64,000 nt of DNA from Variovorax ginsengisoli (lineage in GTDB: Bacteria; Pseudomonadota; Gammaproteobacteria; Burkholderiales; Burkholderiaceae_C): positions 124,001-188,000 of the forward strand of contig NZ_JAUSRO010000009.1 in assembly GCF_030811835.1 (NCBI RefSeq). The letters are read 5' to 3'. This document shows positions 53,084-62,167 of this stretch, piece after piece. The notes beneath the pieces are model-generated. The model was not told where the DNA came from. It searched no databases and saw only the letters and a list, made by a program, of their open reading frames with translations. Position 1 is the first letter of the stretch. Each line of letters begins with the position of its first letter. The translations under genes were made by a program, and so were the position numbers.

Positions 53084-54016
53084 ATGATTGCCGTCAGCGA
53101 CATCGCCTTTGTCCGATACCAGGTCATGGACCTGGAGCGGATGGAGCGCTTTCTGAACGACTTCGGCCTGCAGGTTGCCGCCCGGACGACCACCGCCCTG
53201 TACATGCGCGCAGCCGGCCCGGCACATCACGTGCACGTGAGCGAGCTTGGCGCCGAGAACGCCACCGTCGGTTTTGGGCTGCGTGTGGCCAGCGCAGAGG
53301 ATCTCGCGCGCCTTGCAGAAAGGATCAACCGCCCGGTTGAAGACAATTCCGAGCCGGGCGGCGGGCAGCGTGTCCGCTTTACCGATCCTGCCGGTTTTCT
53401 GGTGGATGTGATCCATGGCCAGGCGCAGCACACCCCCTTGCCCACACGCGCGCCGAACGCGATGAACTCGGCGAGCGAACGTCGCCGGCTCGGCAAGGCG
53501 ATCCGCCTGAAGCCGGCGCCGAGCGCGGTGATGCGGCTGGGCCATCTGGCCCTGCTCGTGCCCGATTTCGCCAGGACGCTGGCCTTCTACCGCGATGTGC
53601 TCGGACTGCGCGTGTCCGATACGTACTGGGCGGGCCGGGAGGAGAACGTCATCGCCGCCTTCATGCACTGCGGTCTGGGCGAGCAGTGGACCGACCATCA
53701 CACCGTGGCACTGATCGCCTCGCCCGATGGCCCGGCGCGCTTCGACCACAGCGCCTTCGAGGTGCTCGACCTGGACGACGTCGTGCAGGGCGGCGAGCAC
53801 CTCAAGGCCTGCGGCTGGCAGCACTCCTGGGGGGTCGGCCGCCACGTGCAAGGCAGCCAGCTCTTCGACTACTGGCGCGACCCCTTCGGCAACAAGATCG
53901 AGCACTGGACCGATGGCGACCTGGTCAACGACCACACGCCGGTCGGTACGGCAGAGATCAACAACGACGAACTGCGGCAATGGGCACCGGCCCTGTCCCC
54001 CGAATTCTTCGCCTGA
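53084..54016 (+). CDS. Type I extradiol ring-cleavage dioxygenase (VOC fold)
   Basis: A 310-residue two-domain vicinal-oxygen-chelate protein. The C-terminal domain keeps the 2-His-1-carboxylate iron site: His154 (RLGHLALLV), His222 (DHSAFEV) and Glu273 (GNKIEHWTDGD). It should cleave a catechol next to the diol. HPCD/DHBD-like relatives are known; the exact catechol is not clear. First gene of the operon, followed 44 bp later by an FAH-type gene. Confidence 0.88.
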   Translation: MIAVSDIAFVRYQVMDLERMERFLNDFGLQVAARTTTALYMRAAGPAHHVHVSELGAENATVGFGLRVASAEDLARLAERINRPVEDNSEPGGGQRVRFTDPAGFLVDVIHGQAQHTPLPTRAPNAMNSASERRRLGKAIRLKPAPSAVMRLGHLALLVPDFARTLAFYRDVLGLRVSDTYWAGREENVIAAFMHCGLGEQWTDHHTVALIASPDGPARFDHSAFEVLDLDDVVQGGEHLKACGWQHSWGVGRHVQGSQLFDYWRDPFGNKIEHWTDGDLVNDHTPVGTAEINNDELRQWAPALSPEFFA

Positions 54017-54060
54017 GCCTTTCCTCGCCTTCCTTCTCTCCTGACCCAAGCAATCGCAGC

Positions 54061-54933
54061 ATGAAACTCGCCCGCTACACCCTCGACCACCGCACCGCCA
54101 TCGGCGCCGTCCTCGACGATCGCATCGTCCCGCTTGCCGCGCTCGACCCCGCCGCGCCAGCCACCATCCGCGAGGTCCTGGCCGCCGGCCCCGCGCTGAT
54201 CCAGCGCCTGGGTGAAGCGCTGGCCCGCCGGCAGCACCCCGGCATTGCGCTGGCCGACGTCAAGCTCGAAGCACCGATCCCCGATGCGCAAAAGTACATG
54301 GCCATCGGCATGAACTACCACGACCATGCGGAGGAGGCCGCACGTGCCGGCATCGCGGTGCCCAAGAACCAGCTCTGGTTCAACAAGCAGGTCAGTTGCA
54401 TCACCGGCCCCTTCGATCCGATCTTCAAGCCGCGCGTCTCCGAGAAGATGGACTACGAGGCAGAGATGGGCGTCGTCATCGGCAAGCGCTGCCGCTACGT
54501 GAGCGAGGCCGACGCACCCAGCGTGGTGGGCGGCTATTTCGTCTGCAACGACGTGACCGCACGCGACTGGCAGTTCAAGAGCCCTACCTATACCCTGGGC
54601 AAGTCCTTCGACAGCCACGGGCCGATCGGCCCCTGGATCACGACGGCCGACGAGATCGCCGATCCGCATGCGCTGCAGATGACGCTGTGGGTCAACGGCG
54701 AGCAGCGCCAGAGCGCGAGCACCGGCGGGATGATCTACAACATCTGGCAGCAGATCCACGAGCTGTCGCAGGTCATGACCCTGGAGCCGGGCGACCTCAT
54801 CGCCACTGGCACCTGCGCCAATGTCGGCATTGCGCTGGACAAGTTCCTGCAGCCGGGCGACGTGGTCAAGGTGGCCATCGACGGGCTCGGGCACATCGAG
54901 AACCGCGTGCTGGCGGAGCCGGCCTCCGCCTGA
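54061..54933 (+). CDS. Fumarylacetoacetate hydrolase-family protein
   Basis: A 290-residue FAH enzyme with the complete metal site Glu133, Glu135 (MDYEAEMGVVIG) and Asp164 (CNDVTARDWQ), and the YMAIGMNYHDHAEEA and LEPGDLIATGTCANVG motifs. In a meta-cleavage operon it probably hydrolyses, hydrates or decarboxylates the ring-fission product. Contrast the deleted family member at 3197-3607. Confidence 0.9.
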   Translation: MKLARYTLDHRTAIGAVLDDRIVPLAALDPAAPATIREVLAAGPALIQRLGEALARRQHPGIALADVKLEAPIPDAQKYMAIGMNYHDHAEEAARAGIAVPKNQLWFNKQVSCITGPFDPIFKPRVSEKMDYEAEMGVVIGKRCRYVSEADAPSVVGGYFVCNDVTARDWQFKSPTYTLGKSFDSHGPIGPWITTADEIADPHALQMTLWVNGEQRQSASTGGMIYNIWQQIHELSQVMTLEPGDLIATGTCANVGIALDKFLQPGDVVKVAIDGLGHIENRVLAEPASA

Positions 54934-54967
54934 ATCGAGCGCCGCCCCAGAAGCTTCGGAGCCTGCC

Positions 54968-55963
54968 ATGACGCTACCCATCGACCGTCGTATTTTCCTG
55001 AGTGCCGCCGCACTGGCCTGCAGCGGGGTCCATGCCCAAGGATTGTTTGCGTCCTCCCGCCCGATGAGTTTCATCGTCCCGTACCCTGCGGGTGGCCCGG
55101 CGGACGTGACCGCGCGCCAACTGGAAGCGCCGCTGAGCAAGGTCCTGGGCCGCACGTTGGTGATCGACAACGTCGCCGGCGCGGGCGGCTCGATCGGCAT
55201 CCAGAAGCTGCTGGCCGCACCGCCGGACGGCCAGCAGCTGTTGATGGGCACGCCCAGCGACGTGATCCTCAGCCCGCTGGCGATGGCCTCGGTCAAGCAC
55301 CGGCCCGAGCAGCTGCGCATGCTGGGGCTGGCGTCGACGGCCCCCCTGCTCCTGGTCAGCGGCCCGCAGTTGCCGGCGGCCAGGCTGGAAGATGTCGTGG
55401 CCCTGGCGCGCAAGCCGCAAGGGGCGCAGGCCGCAGGCCTGACCTACGGCAGCATCGGCCTGGGCTCGCTCTACCACCTGGTCATGGAGGACTTCGCGAT
55501 CCGCGCGAAGCTGACATTGACCCACGCCCCCTACAAGGGCGTCTCGCCGCTGGTGCAGGACCTGATGGGCGGCCAGGTCGACCTGGCCATCCTTCCCGCC
55601 GCGGGCAATGTCGTCGACCTGGTGCTGCAGGGCAAGCTGCGCGCCTACGCCGTCACCGACACCCGGCGGCTCGACCGCCTGCCCGCGGTGCCGACCTTTG
55701 CCCAAGTGCTGGGCTTCAAGGACTTCGTCTACGAGATCTGGGGCGGACTGTTCGTGCCGCGCACCGTGCCGCTGGACGTGGCGCAGCGCCTGAATGGCGC
55801 GATCAGCCAGGCCGTTCAGGACGCGGAGTTTCGCCAGCAGGTGGCCATGGGTGGTGCTGTGGCCGGCAGCCCGATGACGCTCGACGACGGCGAGCGCATG
55901 TTGACCGAGCAGACGGCTCGCTACCGGCGCGTGGCCCAGGCGGTCAAGCTGGTGCCGCAATGA
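54968..55963 (+). CDS. Bug-family substrate-binding protein (first of two)
   Basis: A 331-residue periplasmic receptor with the signal RRIFLSAAALACSGVHA, partly Tat-like (DRRIFLSAA). Bug motifs: FIVPYPAGGPADVTAR and NVAGAGGSIG. It presumably captures the aromatic substrate of the operon. A paralogue of similar length lies four genes on. No TctA/TctB genes are present. Confidence 0.9.
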   Translation: MTLPIDRRIFLSAAALACSGVHAQGLFASSRPMSFIVPYPAGGPADVTARQLEAPLSKVLGRTLVIDNVAGAGGSIGIQKLLAAPPDGQQLLMGTPSDVILSPLAMASVKHRPEQLRMLGLASTAPLLLVSGPQLPAARLEDVVALARKPQGAQAAGLTYGSIGLGSLYHLVMEDFAIRAKLTLTHAPYKGVSPLVQDLMGGQVDLAILPAAGNVVDLVLQGKLRAYAVTDTRRLDRLPAVPTFAQVLGFKDFVYEIWGGLFVPRTVPLDVAQRLNGAISQAVQDAEFRQQVAMGGAVAGSPMTLDDGERMLTEQTARYRRVAQAVKLVPQ

Positions 55964-55996
55964 ATTTCCTCTCTTTTTCTATCCAAGGAATGATGC

Positions 55997-57451
55997 ATGT
56001 TTGACGTTGAACTATTGATCGGTGGTCAGTCCCGCGCGGCCGCCGGCGGCGCCTCCTTCGAGCGCCGCAACCCGATGTCCGAACAGGTCGTGTCGCGTGC
56101 GGCCGCGGCCACCGTGGCCGATGCCCTGGCTGCCGTCGATGCGGCTGCTGCGGCTTTCCCTGCCTGGGCAGCGATGGGCCCGAGCGAGCGCCGCGGGCTG
56201 CTGCTGAAGGCGGCCGAGGTGTTGGAAGCCCGTACGCCCGAGTTCATCGAGGCAATGTCCGCCGAGACCGGCGCGACCGGTCTGTGGGGCGGCTTCAACA
56301 CCCACCTGGCCGTGGGCATGTTCCAGGAGGCCGCTTCGCTGACCACGCAGATCAGCGGCGAGGTCATCCCCTCGGACACACCGGGCAGCCTGGCCCTTGC
56401 GGTGCGGCAGCCGGCCGGCGTGGTGCTGGGCATGGCGCCCTGGAATGCGCCGGTGATCCTGGGCGTGCGCGCGATTGCCACGCCGCTGGCCTGCGGCAAC
56501 ACCGTCGTGCTCAAGGGCTCGGAGCTGTGCCCCCGCACGCACCAACTGATCATCGAAGTGCTGCAGGAAGCCGGCCTGCCCGATGGGGTCGTGAACTTCG
56601 TGACGAACGCGCCGGCCGATGCCGGCGCGGTGGTCGAAGCCATGATCGCCCACCCCGCCGTGCGCCGCGTGAACTTCACCGGCTCGACCCGCGTCGGCCG
56701 CATCATCGCGCAGCTGTGCGCGACCCATCTCAAGCCGGCCGTGCTCGAGCTGGGCGGCAAGGCGCCGCTGCTGGTGCTCGACGATGCCGACTTGGACGCG
56801 GCCGTCAGCGGCACCGCCTTCGGCGCCTTCGCGAATTCGGGCCAGATCTGCATGTCGACCGAACGCATCATCGTGGACACGAAAGTGGCCGACGCGTTCG
56901 TGGCCAAGCTGGCCGTCAAGGCGAAGTCCTTGCCGCACGGCGATCCGCGCGGACCGGCACCCGTGGTGCTGGGCTCGGTGGTCGACATGAACACCGTGGC
57001 GCGCTGCAACGACCTGATCGACGACGCACTGGCCAAGGGCGCGACCCTGGTCTGTGGCGGCAAGGCCAGTGACACGCTGTTCCCCGCGACCTTGATCGAC
57101 CATGTGACGCCTGCGATGAAGATCTATGGCGAGGAATCCTTCGGTCCGGTCAAGGCCATCGTGCGCGTGGACGGCGTCGAGGCGGCCATTGCCTGCGCCA
57201 ACGACAACGCGTACGGCCTGGCCTCGGCCGTGTTCGGCCGCGACATCGCGCGTGCGATGGAAGTCGCCAAGCGCATCGAGTCCGGCATTTGCCACATCAA
57301 CGGACCCACCGTGCATGACGAAGCCCAGATGCCCTTTGGCGGTGTCAAGGCCAGCGGCGTCGGCCGCTTCGGCGGCCGGGCTGGCGTGCATGAGTTCACC
57401 GAGCTGCGCTGGCTGACCGTGCAGACGACCGAACGCCACTATCCCTTCTGA
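55997..57451 (+). CDS. Aldehyde dehydrogenase (aromatic/semialdehyde type)
   Basis: A 484-residue ALDH with MAPWNAPVILG, TGSTRVGRIIAQ, catalytic Glu in LELGGKAPL and Cys in GQICMSTER. It resembles vanillin/salicylaldehyde dehydrogenases (VDH type). In this operon it may oxidise an aromatic aldehyde or the hydroxymuconic semialdehyde formed by the extradiol enzyme. Confidence 0.92.
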   Translation: MFDVELLIGGQSRAAAGGASFERRNPMSEQVVSRAAAATVADALAAVDAAAAAFPAWAAMGPSERRGLLLKAAEVLEARTPEFIEAMSAETGATGLWGGFNTHLAVGMFQEAASLTTQISGEVIPSDTPGSLALAVRQPAGVVLGMAPWNAPVILGVRAIATPLACGNTVVLKGSELCPRTHQLIIEVLQEAGLPDGVVNFVTNAPADAGAVVEAMIAHPAVRRVNFTGSTRVGRIIAQLCATHLKPAVLELGGKAPLLVLDDADLDAAVSGTAFGAFANSGQICMSTERIIVDTKVADAFVAKLAVKAKSLPHGDPRGPAPVVLGSVVDMNTVARCNDLIDDALAKGATLVCGGKASDTLFPATLIDHVTPAMKIYGEESFGPVKAIVRVDGVEAAIACANDNAYGLASAVFGRDIARAMEVAKRIESGICHINGPTVHDEAQMPFGGVKASGVGRFGGRAGVHEFTELRWLTVQTTERHYPF

Positions 57452-57474
57452 ATCCCTGAAAGCCTGGAGCCCTC

Positions 57475-58365
57475 ATGACATTCGAATTCAAACCCAATGT
57501 GCGCTACCGCATGCCCGTGGTCTTCGGTCCGGCGCCCGGCCCGCGGCAGAAAGCGGACGGCACGCCCTGGACTGCCGAGGAGAGCGGCACCGCCAATGTG
57601 CAATGGGCAACCGTCGCCTACCGATCGGACCGCACCAAGCTGGAGGCCCTGTTACCACCGGGTTTCGAGCTGACCGCACCGGAAGTCCACGTCACGCTGG
57701 GCTTCTTCCGCAACCTGTACTGGCTGGCCGGCCGTGGCTACGGCATCGTCAATGTCGAAGTGCCGGTCACCTACACCGGCAAGGACCAGCGCATCGAAGG
57801 CGCGCTGTGCCTGGTGCTCTGGGAAGGCCGTCCCGATGCGATCACCACGGGTCGCGAGGAGCTGGGTTTTCCGAAGCTCTTTGCCGACATCCCCGATGTC
57901 CGCCTGCAGCCCGAGACGGGCAAGGTGGCCGGCCAGGCGTCCTGGTTCGATCACAAGTTCTTCGAGCTGGAGATGCACGGCCTCGAAGAAGTGGAGGTGC
58001 AGGAGAAGCGCCTGCTCGGCCCCAAGGGCGGACCGATCTTCTACAAGTACATGCCGCGCACCGGGCCGTTCGGCTCGGGCGGCAGCGACGTGACCTACGT
58101 GACCTGCTCGCATCCGAAGCCAGGCGACGAAAGCAGCGCCCAGACCATCAAGTTCGGTGATGCCACGTACCGCAAGTGGCGTGCGACGGGTGGCTCCGTC
58201 ACGTGGAATCGGGCCAGCTTCGAGCAACTGCCCACCACCTTCCATGTGGTCAACGGTGTTGCCGACCTGCCGATCCTGGAGTACCTGAGCGCCGAGATGA
58301 TCGAGTTCAGCGCGCCGGGCGTGGCGGTTGCCACCAACGGCCAGCGCGTGCTGGAACCGGCTTGA
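57475..58365 (+). CDS. Acetoacetate decarboxylase-family protein
   Basis: A 296-residue ADC-fold protein with VQWATVAYRSDRTKLEALLPPGFEL, the active-site region TTGREELGFPKLFADI (the Schiff-base Lys follows PK in the family) and a LEMHGLEEVEV strand. The ADC superfamily includes beta-keto acid decarboxylases and aldolase-dehydratases. A role on a keto-acid intermediate of the pathway is inferred. Confidence 0.85.
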   Translation: MTFEFKPNVRYRMPVVFGPAPGPRQKADGTPWTAEESGTANVQWATVAYRSDRTKLEALLPPGFELTAPEVHVTLGFFRNLYWLAGRGYGIVNVEVPVTYTGKDQRIEGALCLVLWEGRPDAITTGREELGFPKLFADIPDVRLQPETGKVAGQASWFDHKFFELEMHGLEEVEVQEKRLLGPKGGPIFYKYMPRTGPFGSGGSDVTYVTCSHPKPGDESSAQTIKFGDATYRKWRATGGSVTWNRASFEQLPTTFHVVNGVADLPILEYLSAEMIEFSAPGVAVATNGQRVLEPA

Positions 58366-58379
58366 GCGGGTGCCGCGAC

Positions 58380-59366
58380 ATGAGCCCCTCGATCCGTAGA
58401 AGAGACCTGGTGATCGGCGGAGCGGCGTTGGCGCTGCTGCCGGGGCTGGCCGGCGCGCAGCCGGGCCCCACCGTCAGCTTCATCGTGCCTCAGCCGGCTG
58501 GCAACCCCACCGATGCCCAGGCACGCAAGATGCAGCCGGCGATGCAGAAAGAGCTGGGCGCGACGCTGATCGTCGAGAACCTGCCGGGCGCGGGCGGCTC
58601 GCTGGGCGTGCGCCGGCTGCTGACGGCTGCGCCGGAGACGACGCCCCTGCTCATCGGTTCCCAGACCGAACCCATCCTCACGCCGCTGGCGATGCTCGGT
58701 GCGCGCTACAAGCCTGAGGACCTGCGCATGATCGGGCTGGTCGGTACCACGCCCTATGTGCTGGTCGGGCGGCCTGGTCTTCACGCGGCCAACCTGAGCG
58801 AGCTGATGGCGCTGGCGCGCCAGTCAGCGGGCAAGGAGTTGACCCTGGGGCACATCGGCTACGGCTCGATGATCCATCTGCTGGGCGAGCAGTGGGCACG
58901 CAAAAGCGCGTTGGCCATCACGCCGGTGCCCTACAAGGGCCTGCCGCCGATGCTGCAGGACCTGATGGGCGGGCAGATCGACCTGAGCTTCCTGCCGCTG
59001 GGCGGCAACATCCCCACCCTGATCGAGACGGGCAAGGTCAAGGCCTATGGTCTGACTGCCGAGACCGTCTCGCCGCGATTGCCCGGCGTGCCGACGGTGA
59101 AGCAGGGCGACAAGCGCCTGGCGGACTTCGTCTACAGCACCTGGGCCGCGGTGTTCGTGGCGCGCGGGTTGCCCGATGCGCCGACGCGCCGGCTGCATGC
59201 GGCTGTGGCGACCGTGCTGCGCGACCCCGAGGTCGTGAGCTACTCGCAGAGCAATGGCGTTGACGTCGCCGAGGCGATGTCGCTCGAACAGCTGGAACAG
59301 TTCTATGCGGGCCAGGCCCGTCTGTACCAGGGCCTGGCCCGCGAGTTGGCCCTGCAACCGCAGTGA
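58380..59366 (+). CDS. Bug-family substrate-binding protein (second of two)
   Basis: A 328-residue receptor with a Tat-like signal (SIRRRDLVIGGAALALLPGLAGA) and Bug motifs (FIVPQPAGNPTDAQARK, NLPGAGGSLG). It is similar along its length to the 54968 gene product, for example VPYKGLPPMLQDLMGGQIDL against APYKGVSPLVQDLMGGQVDL, so the two arose by duplication and may bind different ligands of the pathway. Confidence 0.9.
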   Translation: MSPSIRRRDLVIGGAALALLPGLAGAQPGPTVSFIVPQPAGNPTDAQARKMQPAMQKELGATLIVENLPGAGGSLGVRRLLTAAPETTPLLIGSQTEPILTPLAMLGARYKPEDLRMIGLVGTTPYVLVGRPGLHAANLSELMALARQSAGKELTLGHIGYGSMIHLLGEQWARKSALAITPVPYKGLPPMLQDLMGGQIDLSFLPLGGNIPTLIETGKVKAYGLTAETVSPRLPGVPTVKQGDKRLADFVYSTWAAVFVARGLPDAPTRRLHAAVATVLRDPEVVSYSQSNGVDVAEAMSLEQLEQFYAGQARLYQGLARELALQPQ

Positions 59367-59430
59367 GCGGCAAAGCCGCGTCATCGACACACATTTCATT
59401 TTTCAAGAAGATACTGGGAGACCACTGCGT

Positions 59431-61044
59431 ATGCAGATGCACGGAGACATCAACCCGAAACTCGGCGGCGTGACCGCCGAGGTTGCCGACGTCGCGATCG
59501 TGGGCTACGGGCCGGTCGGCCAGGCCATGGCGCTGCGGCTGGCGCAGCATGGACATCGCGTCGTCGTCATCGAGCGCTGGCCCGCGCTCTTCGGCCTGCC
59601 ACGGGCCGTGGGGCTCGACCACGAGGCGCTGCGCACGCTGCAGGCGCTGGGCATCATGGCCGAGTTCGAGCCGCGCACCAGCCTGAGCAAGGTCTACGAA
59701 TGGCGCAATGCGCAAGGCGAGGTCCTGCTGGCCTTTCCGGGCCTGCATGAAATGGCGATTTCCGGCTGGTCGAGAGGCGCGAGCTTCAGCCAGCCGGTGC
59801 TCGAGCGCATCCTCGACGAGCGCGTGCGCACCGAGCATGCGGGCCAGGTGCGGCTGTTGCAAGGGCGCGCGGTCGTCGGCCTGCAGGAACGGCCCGGGCA
59901 CGTCGTGCTGGAAACACGCCGCGGCGCCGGACCGGAAGGCGAGGGCGATGTCGAACGCATCGCCGCGCGCTACGTGGTCGGTTGCGACGGCGCCGGCAGC
60001 GTCGTGCGCAGTGCCTTGGGCACGACCATGGAAGACCTGGCCTTCGCGGCGGACTGGCTGGTGGTCGACCTGCAGCCCAAGGACGCCTCGCAGTGCAACG
60101 ACGACCTGATCCAGATCTGCGACCCGCGTCGCCCGACCACGATGGTCTCGGGTGGGCCAGGCCGTCGCCGCTTCGAATTCATGATGCTCGAAGGTGAGCG
60201 CAAGGAGGACTTCAACAACGCTGCGGCGGCCTGGTCGCTGCTGGCGCCCCTGGGCTGGAATCCGTCGAACGCCGTGCTGGAGCGGCACGCGGTCTACACC
60301 TTCCGCGCCGCCGTGGCGCAGACCTGGCGCCGCGGCCGGCTGATGATCGCCGGCGATGCCGCCCATCTGACGCCGCCCTTTGCAGCCCAGGGGCTGTGCG
60401 CCGGGCTGCGCGACGTCGCGTCGCTGGCGTGGCGGCTCGACCTGGTGTTACGAGGCCGCGCGAACGAAGCGCTGCTCGATGGCTACTCGGACGAACGCCG
60501 CGTGCATGCCCGGGCGCTCGTCGAGTTCGCAGTCGAGCTCGGCAAGATCATCTGCCTGCTCGACCCGCAGGCTGCCCAGGCGCGCGACCGGCAACTGCGC
60601 GAAACACGCAAGGAAGAGCCGGGCGGCATGCCCGCGCCGCGGCTGGGCGACTCGCCGCTGCTGCGTGCGGGCGACCCCCACGCCGGAGGCCTGGGCGCGC
60701 AGGGGCGCATCCGCTGCTTCGGCCGCACCGGGCGCTTCGATGACCTGCTGGGCAACGGCTTCGTGCTGATCGGCCAAGGCCACGATCCGGCCAGCCGGTT
60801 GCGTCCGGACCAGCGCGCGTTCCTGGAGGAACTTGGCATCCGCAGCATCGGCGTGGGGCCGGGTTGCCCGGCGCAGGACGTCGATGGCACGTACCGGCGC
60901 TGGTTCGACGCGCTGCAATGCAGCGCGGTGCTCGTGCGCCCGGACTTCTATGTCTATGGCGCAGGCGAGGCCGATGAACTGGTCGGTGCGCTGATGGCGT
61001 CGTGGGCCGAGACCTATGCCGTTGGCGAGGAGGCGCTGGCATGA
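59431..61044 (+). CDS. FAD-dependent aromatic hydroxylase (MhpA-like)
   Basis: A 537-residue flavoprotein monooxygenase: N-terminal VAIVGYGPVGQAMALRLAQHG, the DG motif (VGCDGAGSVVR), GDAAHLTPPFAAQGL and a C-terminal thioredoxin-like tail. It resembles 3-(3-hydroxyphenyl)propionate and resorcinol-type hydroxylases that make the catechol for extradiol cleavage. ATG 59431 was chosen; the open frame runs back into the Bug gene. Its stop overlaps the next start (ATGA). Confidence 0.92.
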   Translation: MQMHGDINPKLGGVTAEVADVAIVGYGPVGQAMALRLAQHGHRVVVIERWPALFGLPRAVGLDHEALRTLQALGIMAEFEPRTSLSKVYEWRNAQGEVLLAFPGLHEMAISGWSRGASFSQPVLERILDERVRTEHAGQVRLLQGRAVVGLQERPGHVVLETRRGAGPEGEGDVERIAARYVVGCDGAGSVVRSALGTTMEDLAFAADWLVVDLQPKDASQCNDDLIQICDPRRPTTMVSGGPGRRRFEFMMLEGERKEDFNNAAAAWSLLAPLGWNPSNAVLERHAVYTFRAAVAQTWRRGRLMIAGDAAHLTPPFAAQGLCAGLRDVASLAWRLDLVLRGRANEALLDGYSDERRVHARALVEFAVELGKIICLLDPQAAQARDRQLRETRKEEPGGMPAPRLGDSPLLRAGDPHAGGLGAQGRIRCFGRTGRFDDLLGNGFVLIGQGHDPASRLRPDQRAFLEELGIRSIGVGPGCPAQDVDGTYRRWFDALQCSAVLVRPDFYVYGAGEADELVGALMASWAETYAVGEEALA

Positions 61045-61427
61045 ACGACGTGCGGGCACTGTCCGATCGACGTGTTGCGCACCTGCTCGCGGGCAATCTC
61101 GCGGGCATGGCCGAGCCGCTGGACGATGCACTGGTCTATGTGCATTCGACCGGCCTGGTGCAGGGCAAGGAAGGGGTGCGGGCCTTCTTCGCCGAGGTGC
61201 TGCAGGTCACCGGCTTGCAGCGCATCCTGCGCTTCGAGTCCGCGGGCGAGGGCTTCGTCTGCCTCGGTTTCGAGCAGACACTGGACGCCCAGCTGCGGCG
61301 CGAGCCGGGCCGCAGCATCCAGGCGCGGGCCTATTTCAGCGAACTCTGGCGCGATGTCGGCGGCGCGTGGCGTCTGGTCCATGCCCAGTCCACCGCGCTG
61401 CCTGCGCCAGCGCAGGGGCAAGGGTGA
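61041..61427 (+). CDS. NTF2-like/SnoaL-fold protein
   Basis: A 128-residue cone-fold protein (LSDRRVAHLLAGNLAGMAEPLDD, YVHSTGLVQGKEGVRAFFAE, YFSELWRDVGGAWRLVHAQST). The pattern matches NTF2-like proteins, which can be small isomerases, hydratases or hydroxylase partners. It is translationally coupled to the hydroxylase gene, so a helper or next-step role is likely. Confidence 0.85.
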   Translation: MNDVRALSDRRVAHLLAGNLAGMAEPLDDALVYVHSTGLVQGKEGVRAFFAEVLQVTGLQRILRFESAGEGFVCLGFEQTLDAQLRREPGRSIQARAYFSELWRDVGGAWRLVHAQSTALPAPAQGQG

Positions 61428-61459
61428 CGGTGCGGCGGCTCACCGGCGCCGCGCGCGCC

Positions 61460-62053
61460 TCAGAGGATCTTCACGACCTCTTCGTCGGCCAGACGCGGCA
61501 GGCGGGGACGCAGCGAGGCCGCACCGCCCCAGCCGAGGTTGACCAGGAAGTTGGCCTGCCATTGGCCGTCCGGGAAGAAGGCCTCGTTGAGCGCGGCGGG
61601 GTTGAAGCCGCTCATCGGGCCCGCATCCAGCCCCAGCGCGCGCGCCGCAAGGATCAGGTAGGCGCCCTGCAGCGAACTGTTGCGCAGCGCCGTGTCGCGC
61701 GCGAGATCGGCATTGCTCTCGAACATCTGCGCGGCGGCCGGGTTGACCGGGAACTGGCTCGCAAGCTTCCGATGGAACTGCCGGTCGGAGGCGACGATGA
61801 GCGTGACCGGCGCTGCGCGCACCTTGTCCTGGTTGCCCGGCGCAACGACCGACACCAGGCGCGCTTTCTCCGCTTCGCTGCGCACGAAAACCCAGCGCGC
61901 CGGCTGGCAGTTCATCGAGGTCGGGCCCCACTTCGCGGTCTCGTACAGACGATGCAGGACGTCGTCCGGAACCGGGCGATCGAGGAAGGTCGAGAAGGTC
62001 CGGGCTTCGGTGAAGAGTCGGGCCAGGGTCTGGTCGGAAAGCGGTGTGTTCAT
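61460..62053 (-). CDS. Nitroreductase-family protein, RutE/HadB-like
   Basis: A 197-residue FMN oxidoreductase with RTFSTFLDRPVPDDVLHRLYETAKWGPTSMNCQPARWVFV at the start and a LAARALGLDAGPMSGFN segment, close to the malonic semialdehyde reductase/RutE group. No other rut genes are here, so the name should not be taken as proof of pyrimidine degradation. It converges on the aromatic operon and diverges from the TPR regulator gene. Confidence 0.88.
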   Translation of the reverse strand: MNTPLSDQTLARLFTEARTFSTFLDRPVPDDVLHRLYETAKWGPTSMNCQPARWVFVRSEAEKARLVSVVAPGNQDKVRAAPVTLIVASDRQFHRKLASQFPVNPAAAQMFESNADLARDTALRNSSLQGAYLILAARALGLDAGPMSGFNPAALNEAFFPDGQWQANFLVNLGWGGAASLRPRLPRLADEEVVKIL

Positions 62054-62167
62054 GAAGTCCTGTCTGGAATGGAAAGCCGCGCCAGTGTAGAAAGAATCCT
62101 TCGCCGGGAACGTCACGTCACGTCTCGTCTGGCGCCCTGAGTGACCAGCGGCCCCCGTGTCCACACC

